From the NCBI GenBank assembly GCA_023386235.1, contig JAEWKC010000010.1, forward strand, positions 1 through 21,599: 21,599 nucleotides of DNA. Direction: 5' to 3'. A program made the position numbers and the translations under genes. The notes under the pieces were generated by a model. That model saw only the letters and a program-made list of their open reading frames with translations. It did not search any database and was not told the DNA's origin. The stretch is from Bacteroidota bacterium (lineage in GTDB: Bacteria > Bacteroidota > Bacteroidia > Chitinophagales > Chitinophagaceae). Below are positions 7,989 through 15,069 of this stretch, one piece after another. The stretch's first letter is position 1; every line of letters starts with the position of its first letter.

Positions 7989-9509
7989 TTAATCAATATA
8001 GCGTTTTTTATTACTGATATAAATCAATCCAATTATAAAACACAAGCCCGCTATTACAATGGGATACCATAACCCTTCGAGATACCACTCCGCGTTGCCG
8101 GCGTCTTTTGCCTTTGTAGTAAGATAGACCGCTACCGTTGGCAACAGGCCGCCAAAGATGCCATTTCCTACATGATACGGCAAAGACATGGAAGTGTATC
8201 GTATTTTTATCGGAAACATTTCTACCAGGAAAGCGGCTATCGGCCCATACACCATTGTTACAAACAACACCTGTATAAAAATCAAAAATATCAGTTTCCA
8301 TTTATCACTACTGTTTAATAAGGTAGAAGTAGTGACGGTAACGTTGGATTCCAGGCTGGCTTCTTGCTTTACAGTAACAACGCTGTCTTTGGTGGTTTTT
8401 GTATTGTCTGAAAAATACACAACCGATTTGTAATGCTCTGTTTCTTCTCCGTGTGCGTTCTGCGTGTACACGGGTTTTGCGTTGTCTGTTTTTACAATTG
8501 TTTTTTCTGTGGTGGACATCACATTGTACATTGCCCGGTAGATGGGCCGGTAACAAAATATAGCCAGCAGCATCCCCGTTAACAGAATTATTTTTCTCCC
8601 TATCTTATCGCTTAAAAATCCAAACAATACAAAGAACGGAGTGCCCATCAGCAGCGCAATGGCTACCAGCGAATCTATCTGCGCACTCTCTATATTGCCT
8701 ATTTTCTGCAAAAAGCTTAAAACGTAAAACTGCCCGGTATACCACACCACACCCTGCCCCATAGTAGCCCCAAACAAAGCTAACAATACAAATTTCAGGT
8801 TATATTTATTGCCAAAACTTTCTTTTAAAGGATTGGTGCTTGTTTTACCTTCTTTTTTCGCTTTGGCGAACAAAGGAGATTCGTGCATATTTCTTCTTAT
8901 AATAAAAGAAATAAACACCATGATTACAGATACCCAAAATGGTACACGCCATCCCCAATCGTTGAAAGCTTCGGGCGAAAGAAGTGTTTTGGTCGCCAGT
9001 ATCACCATCAGGGAAACAAACAGGCCAAGTGTAGCGGTAGTCTGTATCCACGATGTCCAGAATCCGCGTTGGTGACTGGGAGAATGCTCTGCTACATAAG
9101 TGGCGGCACCGCCATATTCACCGCCCAATGCCAAGCCCTGCAACAAACGAAGAAACAATACAATCAGCGGAGCGAAAGCCCCAATGGTTTCATACCCCGG
9201 CACACACCCGATAAGAAAAGTTGCGCCACCCATTAACAATAAGGTGAGCATGAAAGTATATTTTCTGCCTACCACATCTCCCAGCCTGCCAAATACAATG
9301 GCTCCGAACGGGCGCACTACAAAGCCTGCCGCAAAAGTAGCCAACGTAGAAAGAAATGCTGCCGTAGGATTATCCTGCGGAAAAAATTTAGTGGATATGA
9401 CCACTGCCAAACTTCCGAATATATAAAAGTCGTACCATTCTATTAAAGTACCGGCAGAAGAGGCGCCTATTACTTTCCAAATGCCTTTTGGTGCTTTAGT
9501 TGCAGACAT
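7989..9509 (-). CDS. MFS transporter, metabolite:H+ symporter (MHS) family, with a large extracytoplasmic insert
   Basis: This 506-aa inner-membrane transporter belongs to the MHS branch of the major facilitator superfamily (ProP/KgtP/ShiA-like). Signatures include GTLIEWYDFYIFG (20-32), RPFGAIVFGRLGDVVGRK (66-83), GLALGGEYGGAATYVAEH (125-142), RGFWTSW and the second-half DKIGRK (301-306). Unusually, about 80 hydrophilic residues (roughly 323-402, Thr/Val/Lys-rich) sit between the helix after DKIGRK and the next helix, a loop that faces the periplasm. Usual MHS proteins are about 430-450 aa. Substrate is unknown; relatives carry dicarboxylates, osmolytes or shikimate. The gene starts 39 bp after nadE and precedes the DUF6814-like gene. 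Confidence 0.9.
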   Translation of the reverse strand: MSATKAPKGIWKVIGASSAGTLIEWYDFYIFGSLAVVISTKFFPQDNPTAAFLSTLATFAAGFVVRPFGAIVFGRLGDVVGRKYTFMLTLLLMGGATFLIGCVPGYETIGAFAPLIVLFLRLLQGLALGGEYGGAATYVAEHSPSHQRGFWTSWIQTTATLGLFVSLMVILATKTLLSPEAFNDWGWRVPFWVSVIMVFISFIIRRNMHESPLFAKAKKEGKTSTNPLKESFGNKYNLKFVLLALFGATMGQGVVWYTGQFYVLSFLQKIGNIESAQIDSLVAIALLMGTPFFVLFGFLSDKIGRKIILLTGMLLAIFCYRPIYRAMYNVMSTTEKTIVKTDNAKPVYTQNAHGEETEHYKSVVYFSDNTKTTKDSVVTVKQEASLESNVTVTTSTLLNSSDKWKLIFLIFIQVLFVTMVYGPIAAFLVEMFPIKIRYTSMSLPYHVGNGIFGGLLPTVAVYLTTKAKDAGNAEWYLEGLWYPIVIAGLCFIIGLIYISNKKRYID

Positions 9510-9548
9510 AGATATACTGTTTTAAAAAGAGCTTATTTTAAAAAATTA

Positions 9549-10349
9549 TTATTGAGTGCATTGCAAAAGTTCATCGGGTATTTCACAAACCGGTATGGGC
9601 ACCATTTTGTGCAGGTTGGCCCTGTGCCTGCTTTTGTATATTTCCAGCACCTGTTTTTTTCTTCCTTCAAAATCTTCCGGCCCATGTGTGTCGGCTACGC
9701 TCATGGCCCATTCCAGCTCAGGATACGAAGCGCCTATTTGCTCCTCATCTGTTTTTGAATTAGCAAATAAACCATCTGTAGGCGCCGCGTTTTGTATGCT
9801 CGGTACAATATTTAACTCTTTCGCCAGCGCATATACCTGTGTTTTCAGCAAGTCGGCAATAGGGCTTATATCCACACCGCCATCGCCATATTTAGTAAAG
9901 AAGCCTACGCCAAAATCTTCCACCTTATTGCCGGTGCCTGCCACCAGCAAGCCGTTAGTCTGCGCGTAATAATAAAGCGTGGTCATGCGCAGGCGCGCCC
10001 TGGTATTGGCAAGCGCCAACTCTCTCAGTTCCCGGGAATAGCTTTCATCGGTTGTTTGATTTTGAAAGCTGTCGAAAACGGGCGTAAGATCAACACGTAT
10101 ATCCGCCACATTGGGAAATTGATTTTTGAGTTCTGTGATATGCTTCTGCGCGCGGCTTACTTCGGCAGAAGCCTGATGAATAGGCATTTCTAACAAAAGC
10201 GTATCCATGCCTGTTCTGGCAGCCAGCACCGAAACCACGGCCGAATCTACGCCTCCCGAAACGCCCAGTACAAATCCGTTTGTCTTAGCTTTTTGTGCAT
10301 AATTGCTCATCCAGTTAACTATGTGCTCTATTACTTTTTGTGTCTGCAT
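9549..10349 (-). CDS. nadE: NH3-dependent NAD+ synthetase
   Basis: This 266-aa cytoplasmic enzyme makes the final step of NAD synthesis, amidating deamido-NAD with ATP. The N-type ATP pyrophosphatase loop is SGGVDS at residues 31-36. GTGNKVEDFGVGFFTKYGDG and the following VDISPIADLLKTQVY are the deamido-NAD and ATP-binding segments of the family. There is no N-terminal glutaminase domain, so ammonia, or glutamine through another protein, is the nitrogen source. Length matches the short bacterial form. It is the first gene of a possible minus-strand unit with the MHS transporter and is divergent from the Rrf2 regulator gene across 219 bp. Confidence 0.96.
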   Translation of the reverse strand: MQTQKVIEHIVNWMSNYAQKAKTNGFVLGVSGGVDSAVVSVLAARTGMDTLLLEMPIHQASAEVSRAQKHITELKNQFPNVADIRVDLTPVFDSFQNQTTDESYSRELRELALANTRARLRMTTLYYYAQTNGLLVAGTGNKVEDFGVGFFTKYGDGGVDISPIADLLKTQVYALAKELNIVPSIQNAAPTDGLFANSKTDEEQIGASYPELEWAMSVADTHGPEDFEGRKKQVLEIYKSRHRANLHKMVPIPVCEIPDELLQCTQ

Positions 10350-10520
10350 TTTATATTGTGTGTAGCGTTAGTTTTTATTTTTCAGATTTAAATGATATTT
10401 AAAGATAAAGCAATTGAGAAAAGATAATAAAATAAATGGAGAAATATTTTTTTCGTACTTGAAGCCATCGTAAAAATTTCCAACAAATGCATAGCATAAT
10501 AAATTTTTATTCATACTTTC

Positions 10521-10550
10521 TTGTCTGAATTAAAACATTCCTTATATTTG
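10521..10550 (+). promoter_or_regulatory. Bacteroidota-type promoter for the Rrf2/oxidase operon
   Basis: TTG at 10521-10523, then exactly 19 bp, then TATATTTG at 10543-10550, fits both halves of the Bacteroidota consensus (TTG at -33, TAnnTTTG at -7). Transcription would begin near 10554-10557, giving a leader of only 12-15 nt before the ATG at 10569. This is the best promoter match in the window. Confidence 0.75.
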
Positions 10551-10568
10551 TGATAGAAATAGGTAGAT

Positions 10569-11003
10569 ATGCTTTCTAAAACTTGCGAATATGCCATCAG
10601 AGCAATGATTTACGTAGCACAAAATTCTGAAGATGGCAAAATGGTGAACATTAAGGAAATATCTGAAAACATAGCTTCACCCGAACTTTTTATCGGGAAA
10701 ATATTACAGGGGCTGAGTAAACAGGGATTTCTCCAGTCTTCAAAAGGACGATACGGCGGGTTTTATATAAGTGAGAAAAATGCACAGGCCTCGCTGGCAG
10801 ATATCATCATTGCTATCGACGGCGATAAAATGTTCAAAGGCTGTGGCGTAGGATTAGAATATTGTTCTGAAAAGAATCCGTGCCCCATACATCATGAATA
10901 TAAACATACCAGAAAAGAACTTTATAATATTTACCGGAAAACTACGCTGGGCCAATTTAAAACCGACCTGCAGAAAACAAAAATATTCTTAAAAAGGCAA
11001 TAA
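10569..11003 (+). CDS. Rrf2-family transcriptional regulator with Fe-S-type cysteines
   Basis: This 144-aa winged-helix regulator starts MLSKTCEYAIRAM and carries SSKGRYGGFYIS (57-68), the usual Rrf2 wing. Three cysteines, C92, C99 and C105 (in KGCGVGLEYCSEKNPCPIH), sit where NsrR and IscR bind their Fe-S cluster, so the protein probably senses NO, O2 or iron-sulfur status. The spacing is closer to NsrR/IscR than to cysteine-free members such as CymR. It lies 53 bp upstream of the CcoN-like gene on the same strand and probably controls that operon, and perhaps its own promoter. Which signal it senses cannot be read from the sequence. Confidence 0.9.
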   Translation: MLSKTCEYAIRAMIYVAQNSEDGKMVNIKEISENIASPELFIGKILQGLSKQGFLQSSKGRYGGFYISEKNAQASLADIIIAIDGDKMFKGCGVGLEYCSEKNPCPIHHEYKHTRKELYNIYRKTTLGQFKTDLQKTKIFLKRQ

Positions 11004-11004
11004 A

Positions 11005-11030
11005 TTTTTTTCCTTAAAATAGGATAAAAA
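11005..11030 (+). promoter_or_regulatory. Imperfect inverted repeat between regulator and oxidase genes
   Basis: The arms tttttttcct (11005-11014) and aggataaaaa (11021-11030) pair at 9 of 10 positions across a 6-base spacer, immediately after the Rrf2 stop codon and 26 bp before the CcoN-like ATG. It could be an operator for the regulator or a weak RNA hairpin that lowers read-through. It is A+T-rich, so chance is a real possibility. Confidence 0.35.
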
Positions 11031-11056
11031 GATACAAATATATAAATTGAAAAGAG

Positions 11057-13111
11057 ATGTATAACTTTCAGCCTCTCACCGTATTATTGATATTACTGTT
11101 GGTGGTAATCATTCTAATAGCCTACTGGATGCAGCAAAAAGCAAAGAACATGACCAACACAGCCAGGAAAGGCAGAAAAAATTTTGACGACCAGTCTTTC
11201 AAAAGTCAGCTGGCAAAGATGGATGATAAGCAAATTGACAGCCTGCTGGCATCTGTAAAGAATAAAAAAAAGAACCAATCAGGAATAGTATCAATTGTAA
11301 TTTTTTTTGTAGCTGCTTTATTTTATTCTGTTCCTGTTGCAGCCCAGGCTGTACAAAAAAGTAAACCTTTGTTATCTGAAGCCGGCGTAATCATTACCAT
11401 TTTCTTATTGATGGTACCCGTTTTATTCGCGCTAATATTAATGGCAATAAAAATAAAGAAAGTGGCCAACAGGCACACTTCGGATATGAATGCGCGACGT
11501 GCGCAAAAGTTAGCCGATTATTTAGATTCACTGCCTGCGGAAGAAATAGAAAAAGAAGCAGAAAAAAGAAAAGCGGCGCTGGATTATAAACTTTCTCATA
11601 AAGAACTTTCTGGTGAGCTTACACCGCAAGACAGCAAAGGGTTGATCAACATCAAGGAAGAAGAAGGCTTGCCTTTTGTAGCTATCAAAAGAAAGGCGGC
11701 ATCAAGAACAGCGGTTGCTCCGGAGCTGAGCAAATTGGTGATCTGGTATCTTATTACGGCTACTTTCTGGTTGATCTTCGGTACTACGGTAGGTGAATAC
11801 CTCGGGATAAAGTTTGTAGCGCCTGACGCTGACAGCCTTAGCTGGCTTAGCTTCGGGCGGTTACGGCCGGTACACACCAACACGGTTTTCTGGGGGTGGG
11901 CGTCGCTGGGCATGCTGGGACTGGGATACTATTCCGTACCGCGGGTGGGCAATAAACCTTTATTTAGTTACAAGCTTGGCTGGTATGCCTTATACCTCAT
12001 CAATGCCACAGTATTATTGGGAAACATTGCGCTGATGGCCGGCATCAACAATGGCGGCGGCGAGTACCGGGAATATATCTGGCCAATCATGTTGCTGTTC
12101 GGCATAGCGCTGGCGCTTACGCTGTACAACTTTTTAAAAACAATTGCACGCAGGGAAACCAAAGAGATTTACATTTCCAACTGGTATATTGTAGCAGCCA
12201 TTATGTTCGGCATAACCATTGCAATCGTGGCTTATGTGCCTGCGTGGCAAAACGGGTTGGGAGAAACCATTATCCAGGGATACTATATGCACCAGGGCGT
12301 AGGCATGTGGTTTATGATGTTCACGCTTGGATTAGTGTATTACTATCTTCCACAGCAGCTAAACAAGCCGATCTATTCTTACAGCCTCGGTATTCTTGCA
12401 TTCTGGACACAGATAATTTTCTATACGCTGATAGGCACGCACCATTTCGTTTTCAGCTCAATCCCCTGGTGGCTGCAGACAGTAGCTATCTTCGGAAGCG
12501 TAGGCATGGTAATACCTGTAGCAGCCGGCACCACCAACTTCCTGATGACGCTGAAAAGCGGCTGGTACCAGTTAGCCGACAGCTACACACTGCCTTTCTT
12601 CCTGGTAGGTACCATTTTTTACTTCACCGGTTCCATGCAGGGCACGGCAGAAGCATTCCGTTCCACAAATCTCCTGTGGCACTTCACAGACTTTACGGTA
12701 GCACACTCGCACCTGACCATGTACGGCATTATCAGCTTCTTCCTGTGGGCTGCCATCTATACTCTACTGCCGCGCCTTACCAGGAATGAAGCGCCGCAGA
12801 TCACCGTGGGTGCACACTTCTGGCTGGCGCTTATCGGCTTGCTGTTTTATACAGTGCCGCTGATGTACGGTAGTACCATCAGGGGAAAAATGTGGATGGA
12901 AGGCTTACCGTTTATTGATAGTGTGGTATTAATGGCGCCTCACTGGCTTTGGCGTGCTATCGGCGGCACACTGATGTGGATATCCCACTTCTTCTTTGCC
13001 TACAATCTCTATAAGATGATGCCTTCTACGCAGATAGTGGATGTAAACGAAAAAGCAATAGAAATATTACAATCGGAAAATAATACTTCAACCTCTAAAG
13101 CAAAGCAATAA
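11057..13111 (+). CDS. Divergent cbb3-type heme-copper oxidase subunit I (CcoN-like) with long N-terminal extension
   Basis: This 684-aa integral membrane catalytic subunit has a C-family (cbb3) heme-copper oxidase core at about residues 224-657. All metal ligands are present: H273 in FGRLRPVHTN and H552 (low-spin heme b), H412, H462 and H463 (CuB; MHQGVG and GTHHFVF), and H550 (high-spin heme; TVAHSH). Y442 in PIYSYSL matches the His-cross-linked tyrosine of cbb3 oxidases, arguing for O2 reduction rather than NO reduction. The stretch FYFTGSMQGTAEAFRSTN aligns with canonical FYGMSTFEGPMM; the conserved Glu is Gln-528 here, with Glu-532 one helical turn on. Residues 1-223 are extra: three hydrophobic segments (7-25, 77-98, 109-133) and a charged region. 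CcoN is normally about 475 aa. The stop codon overlaps the next start (TAATG). Confidence 0.88.
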   Translation: MYNFQPLTVLLILLLVVIILIAYWMQQKAKNMTNTARKGRKNFDDQSFKSQLAKMDDKQIDSLLASVKNKKKNQSGIVSIVIFFVAALFYSVPVAAQAVQKSKPLLSEAGVIITIFLLMVPVLFALILMAIKIKKVANRHTSDMNARRAQKLADYLDSLPAEEIEKEAEKRKAALDYKLSHKELSGELTPQDSKGLINIKEEEGLPFVAIKRKAASRTAVAPELSKLVIWYLITATFWLIFGTTVGEYLGIKFVAPDADSLSWLSFGRLRPVHTNTVFWGWASLGMLGLGYYSVPRVGNKPLFSYKLGWYALYLINATVLLGNIALMAGINNGGGEYREYIWPIMLLFGIALALTLYNFLKTIARRETKEIYISNWYIVAAIMFGITIAIVAYVPAWQNGLGETIIQGYYMHQGVGMWFMMFTLGLVYYYLPQQLNKPIYSYSLGILAFWTQIIFYTLIGTHHFVFSSIPWWLQTVAIFGSVGMVIPVAAGTTNFLMTLKSGWYQLADSYTLPFFLVGTIFYFTGSMQGTAEAFRSTNLLWHFTDFTVAHSHLTMYGIISFFLWAAIYTLLPRLTRNEAPQITVGAHFWLALIGLLFYTVPLMYGSTIRGKMWMEGLPFIDSVVLMAPHWLWRAIGGTLMWISHFFFAYNLYKMMPSTQIVDVNEKAIEILQSENNTSTSKAKQ

Positions 13112-14127
13112 TGGAATGGTTCAACGATCATAGAAAATTATTCATAACAACAATCTTATTCTTTTTATTATTAACTGTATTTGTTGCCATTCTTCCCGCA
13201 CTCAACAATGAAAAAATAAACAGGCCTTTGCCCGGCGCCGAGCCATTAAGCAAAGATGCTGTTGCAGGGAAAAAAATATACATCGCCAACGGTTGTGTAG
13301 CATGCCATACCCAACAGGTGCGCAACGTGGATATGGATAAAGTATGGGGGCAGAGGCCTAGCGTGGCTGCCGACTATGCAGCCATTACCAGGACTGATTT
13401 ATGGAGCAATACGGCAACACTCATGGGCACTGAACGTACCGGTCCTGACCTGACAGATGTAGGCAACAGGCAGGGAAGCCTGGAATGGAACCTGACGCAT
13501 CTGTTCAACCCACGTATCTTGGTGAAAGAATCTATAATGCCAGCCTACTCCTGGCTGTTTGAAATTAAAAAAGAACCTGCTCCTGATGACGTTGTGGTGA
13601 ATGTACCCGCGGGATATATAAAAGGCGAAGGAAAGGTGGTAGCCAAAAAAGAAGCGTTGCAGCTTGTTGCTTACCTGCAATCATTAAAGCAAACAAAGCT
13701 GCCCGACGGCAATGCAATACCTGAATTTCTTTACAAGCGGAAACCAAAAGCGGCAGCAGGCGAAAGCGGCGAAGCGCCCGCACTGGATGGCAGCGTGCTA
13801 TACACCACACATTGCCAGGCCTGCCACCAGGCCGGCGGCGAAGGATTGCCCGGCGCATTTCCGCCATTAAAAGGCAGTAAAGTAGTACTTGCAGACAGCA
13901 TTGAAGTATTTGTAGACATTATACTCAATGGCTACAATGGCCGAGCCGGTGAAGGTTATGGCCCAATGCCGGCTGTAGGTACCACGGCTAATTTAACCGC
14001 AGAAGAAATCACCGCCATCATGAATCATGAAAGAACAAGCTGGGGAAACAATGCTAAAAAAGTGACGGTAGAAGAAGTAAAAAAAATAATGGACTTTATT
14101 AAATCACAACCTGCTAAATCGCAATAA
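13111..14127 (+). CDS. CcoO-like cytochrome c subunit fused to a second cytochrome c domain
   Basis: This 338-aa protein has an N-terminal anchor at about residues 10-31 and two periplasmic cytochrome c domains. The first (about 50-195) is CcoO-like: heme motif GCVACH (C62, C65, H66) followed by TQQVR, then RTGPDLTDVGNR, HLFNPR and the Met-143 ligand in SIMPAYSW. The second (about 225-335) has HCQACH (C235, C238, H239) and probable ligand Met-286 in YGPMPAVG, like small class I cytochromes. A Lys/Pro/Ala-rich linker joins them. In usual cbb3 enzymes CcoO has one heme and the diheme CcoP is separate; here one chain carries two hemes and no CcoP gene follows. It overlaps the CcoN-like gene by one base, so translation is probably coupled. 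It would feed electrons to subunit I. Confidence 0.9.
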   Translation: MEWFNDHRKLFITTILFFLLLTVFVAILPALNNEKINRPLPGAEPLSKDAVAGKKIYIANGCVACHTQQVRNVDMDKVWGQRPSVAADYAAITRTDLWSNTATLMGTERTGPDLTDVGNRQGSLEWNLTHLFNPRILVKESIMPAYSWLFEIKKEPAPDDVVVNVPAGYIKGEGKVVAKKEALQLVAYLQSLKQTKLPDGNAIPEFLYKRKPKAAAGESGEAPALDGSVLYTTHCQACHQAGGEGLPGAFPPLKGSKVVLADSIEVFVDIILNGYNGRAGEGYGPMPAVGTTANLTAEEITAIMNHERTSWGNNAKKVTVEEVKKIMDFIKSQPAKSQ

Positions 14128-14128
14128 G

Positions 14129-14404
14129 ATGAAAAAATTGATCATAACATTGGTATTGATGATCGGCCATATTGTTGTATATGCGTGCTCGGCCTGCGAA
14201 AAGCAACAGCCAAAAATGTTACAGGGCATAACGCATGGCTCGGGTCCGCAAAGCGACTGGGATTATGTAATTATCTCGTCAATAGCCATCATAGTAATGA
14301 TAACGCTTTTCTTTTCTGTTAAATGGCTGATTCACCCCGGAGAAAAATCACCTGATCATATAAAAAGATTAATGCTTAAAAAGGATACCAATGGACTCCA
14401 GTGA
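14129..14404 (+). CDS. Small two-helix CxxC membrane protein of the oxidase operon
   Basis: This 91-aa protein has a hydrophobic N-terminal segment (about residues 3-18), directly followed by CSAC (C20, C23) and a short polar stretch with Met-30 and His-36. A second membrane helix at about 46-68 is followed by a basic tail. It starts 1 bp after the CcoO-like stop and overlaps the next gene by 14 bp, so it is clearly part of the operon. The first segment could be a signal peptide with VYAC as a lipobox, or an anchor placing the CxxC pair at the periplasmic face. A metal-binding or assembly role (copper, heme) for the Cys/Met/His cluster is a guess. I do not recognise the family. Confidence 0.8.
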   Translation: MKKLIITLVLMIGHIVVYACSACEKQQPKMLQGITHGSGPQSDWDYVIISSIAIIVMITLFFSVKWLIHPGEKSPDHIKRLMLKKDTNGLQ

Positions 14405-14801
14405 AGTAATCATATTTATAGACGAAGATAAAGCGCCGATAGCACAATTGAAAGCGCCCGTAAATTTTGAACTGGATACACGCAAACTGGTAGATGGCAA
14501 GCATGTATTGCGCGTGGTAAGTAAAGATGCTACGGGTAAAGAAGGTATAAAGCTGATACCTTTTGAAGTACGCAACGGCCCCGCAATTTCGGTGGAAGGA
14601 ATAAAAGAAAATGCTATTGTAAATGGCGTGGTACCTATCATGGTAAATGCTTACAGCAAGGGAGATACCGAAAAATTTTATATCAGTGGTAGCGAAACAC
14701 CACAGAGTATTCCAACCTGGATTTGGATTATCATTATTATTTTTTCGGGTTGGGGACTTTATTTTCTAATCAGCTATTGGACTATGAATGGAATTGAATA
14801 A
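14391..14801 (+). CDS. Beta-rich protein with C-terminal membrane anchor, oxidase operon
   Basis: This 136-aa protein has an N-terminal part (about residues 1-105) of alternating strands resembling an Ig-like or fibronectin-like fold (EVIIFIDEDKAPIAQL, KLVDGKHVLRVVSKDATGK). A single strong membrane helix at about 108-127 and the short tail YWTMNGIE follow. There is no signal peptide. The beta domain therefore either stays in the cytoplasm, or the protein inserts N-out. The resemblance of DGKHVLRVVSKDATG to extracellular Ig-like domains favours the latter. The start overlaps the previous gene by 14 bp, implying translational coupling. I do not recognise a named family; an accessory subunit of the oxidase is the most economical reading. 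Confidence 0.78.
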   Translation: MDSSEVIIFIDEDKAPIAQLKAPVNFELDTRKLVDGKHVLRVVSKDATGKEGIKLIPFEVRNGPAISVEGIKENAIVNGVVPIMVNAYSKGDTEKFYISGSETPQSIPTWIWIIIIIFSGWGLYFLISYWTMNGIE

Positions 14802-14844
14802 TAATAGTACAAGCCGAACGTTATAAAAAATAGATTAAAAAAGT

Positions 14845-15069
14845 ATGCAAAACAAATTTCAAATAGGTGACGATGTTAGCTGGAACTCTGAAGCCGGAAG
14901 AGTTTCAGGAAGAATCATTCAAATCCATTCAAAAGATTTTGATTTTAAAGGCTACACGCATCATGCTACAGAGAAAGAGCCGCAGTACGAAATAAAAAGT
15001 AATAAAACAGACCACATTGCCGCGCATAAAGGTAGCGCCCTCACAAAAATAACAAAGAAGAAAGATTGA
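14845..15069 (+). CDS. DUF2945 / hypervirulence-associated TUDOR-domain small protein
   Basis: This 74-aa basic cytoplasmic protein matches the DUF2945 pattern: an initial FQIGDDVSWNSEAGRVSG, a central IIQIHSKDFDF, then a PQYEIKSNKTDHIAAHKGSAL end. The fold is a small SH3-like/TUDOR barrel. Its function in bacteria is not established. It begins 43 bp after the oxidase operon and its stop overlaps the start of the SMUG2-like gene, so it is probably translated together with that glycosylase. Confidence 0.88.
   Translation: MQNKFQIGDDVSWNSEAGRVSGRIIQIHSKDFDFKGYTHHATEKEPQYEIKSNKTDHIAAHKGSALTKITKKKD

Noticed and set aside
12244..12789. Plus-strand open frame of 181 codons in another frame
   Set aside because: It is fully inside the CcoN-like gene, whose metal ligands and homology fix the true frame.
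11057..14127. Classical nitric oxide reductase NorBC
   Set aside because: The subunit keeps the cbb3 cross-link tyrosine (PIYSYSL) and the second subunit is CcoO-like, whereas NorC is a monoheme protein of different pattern. NO reduction remains only a possibility because of the missing Glu.
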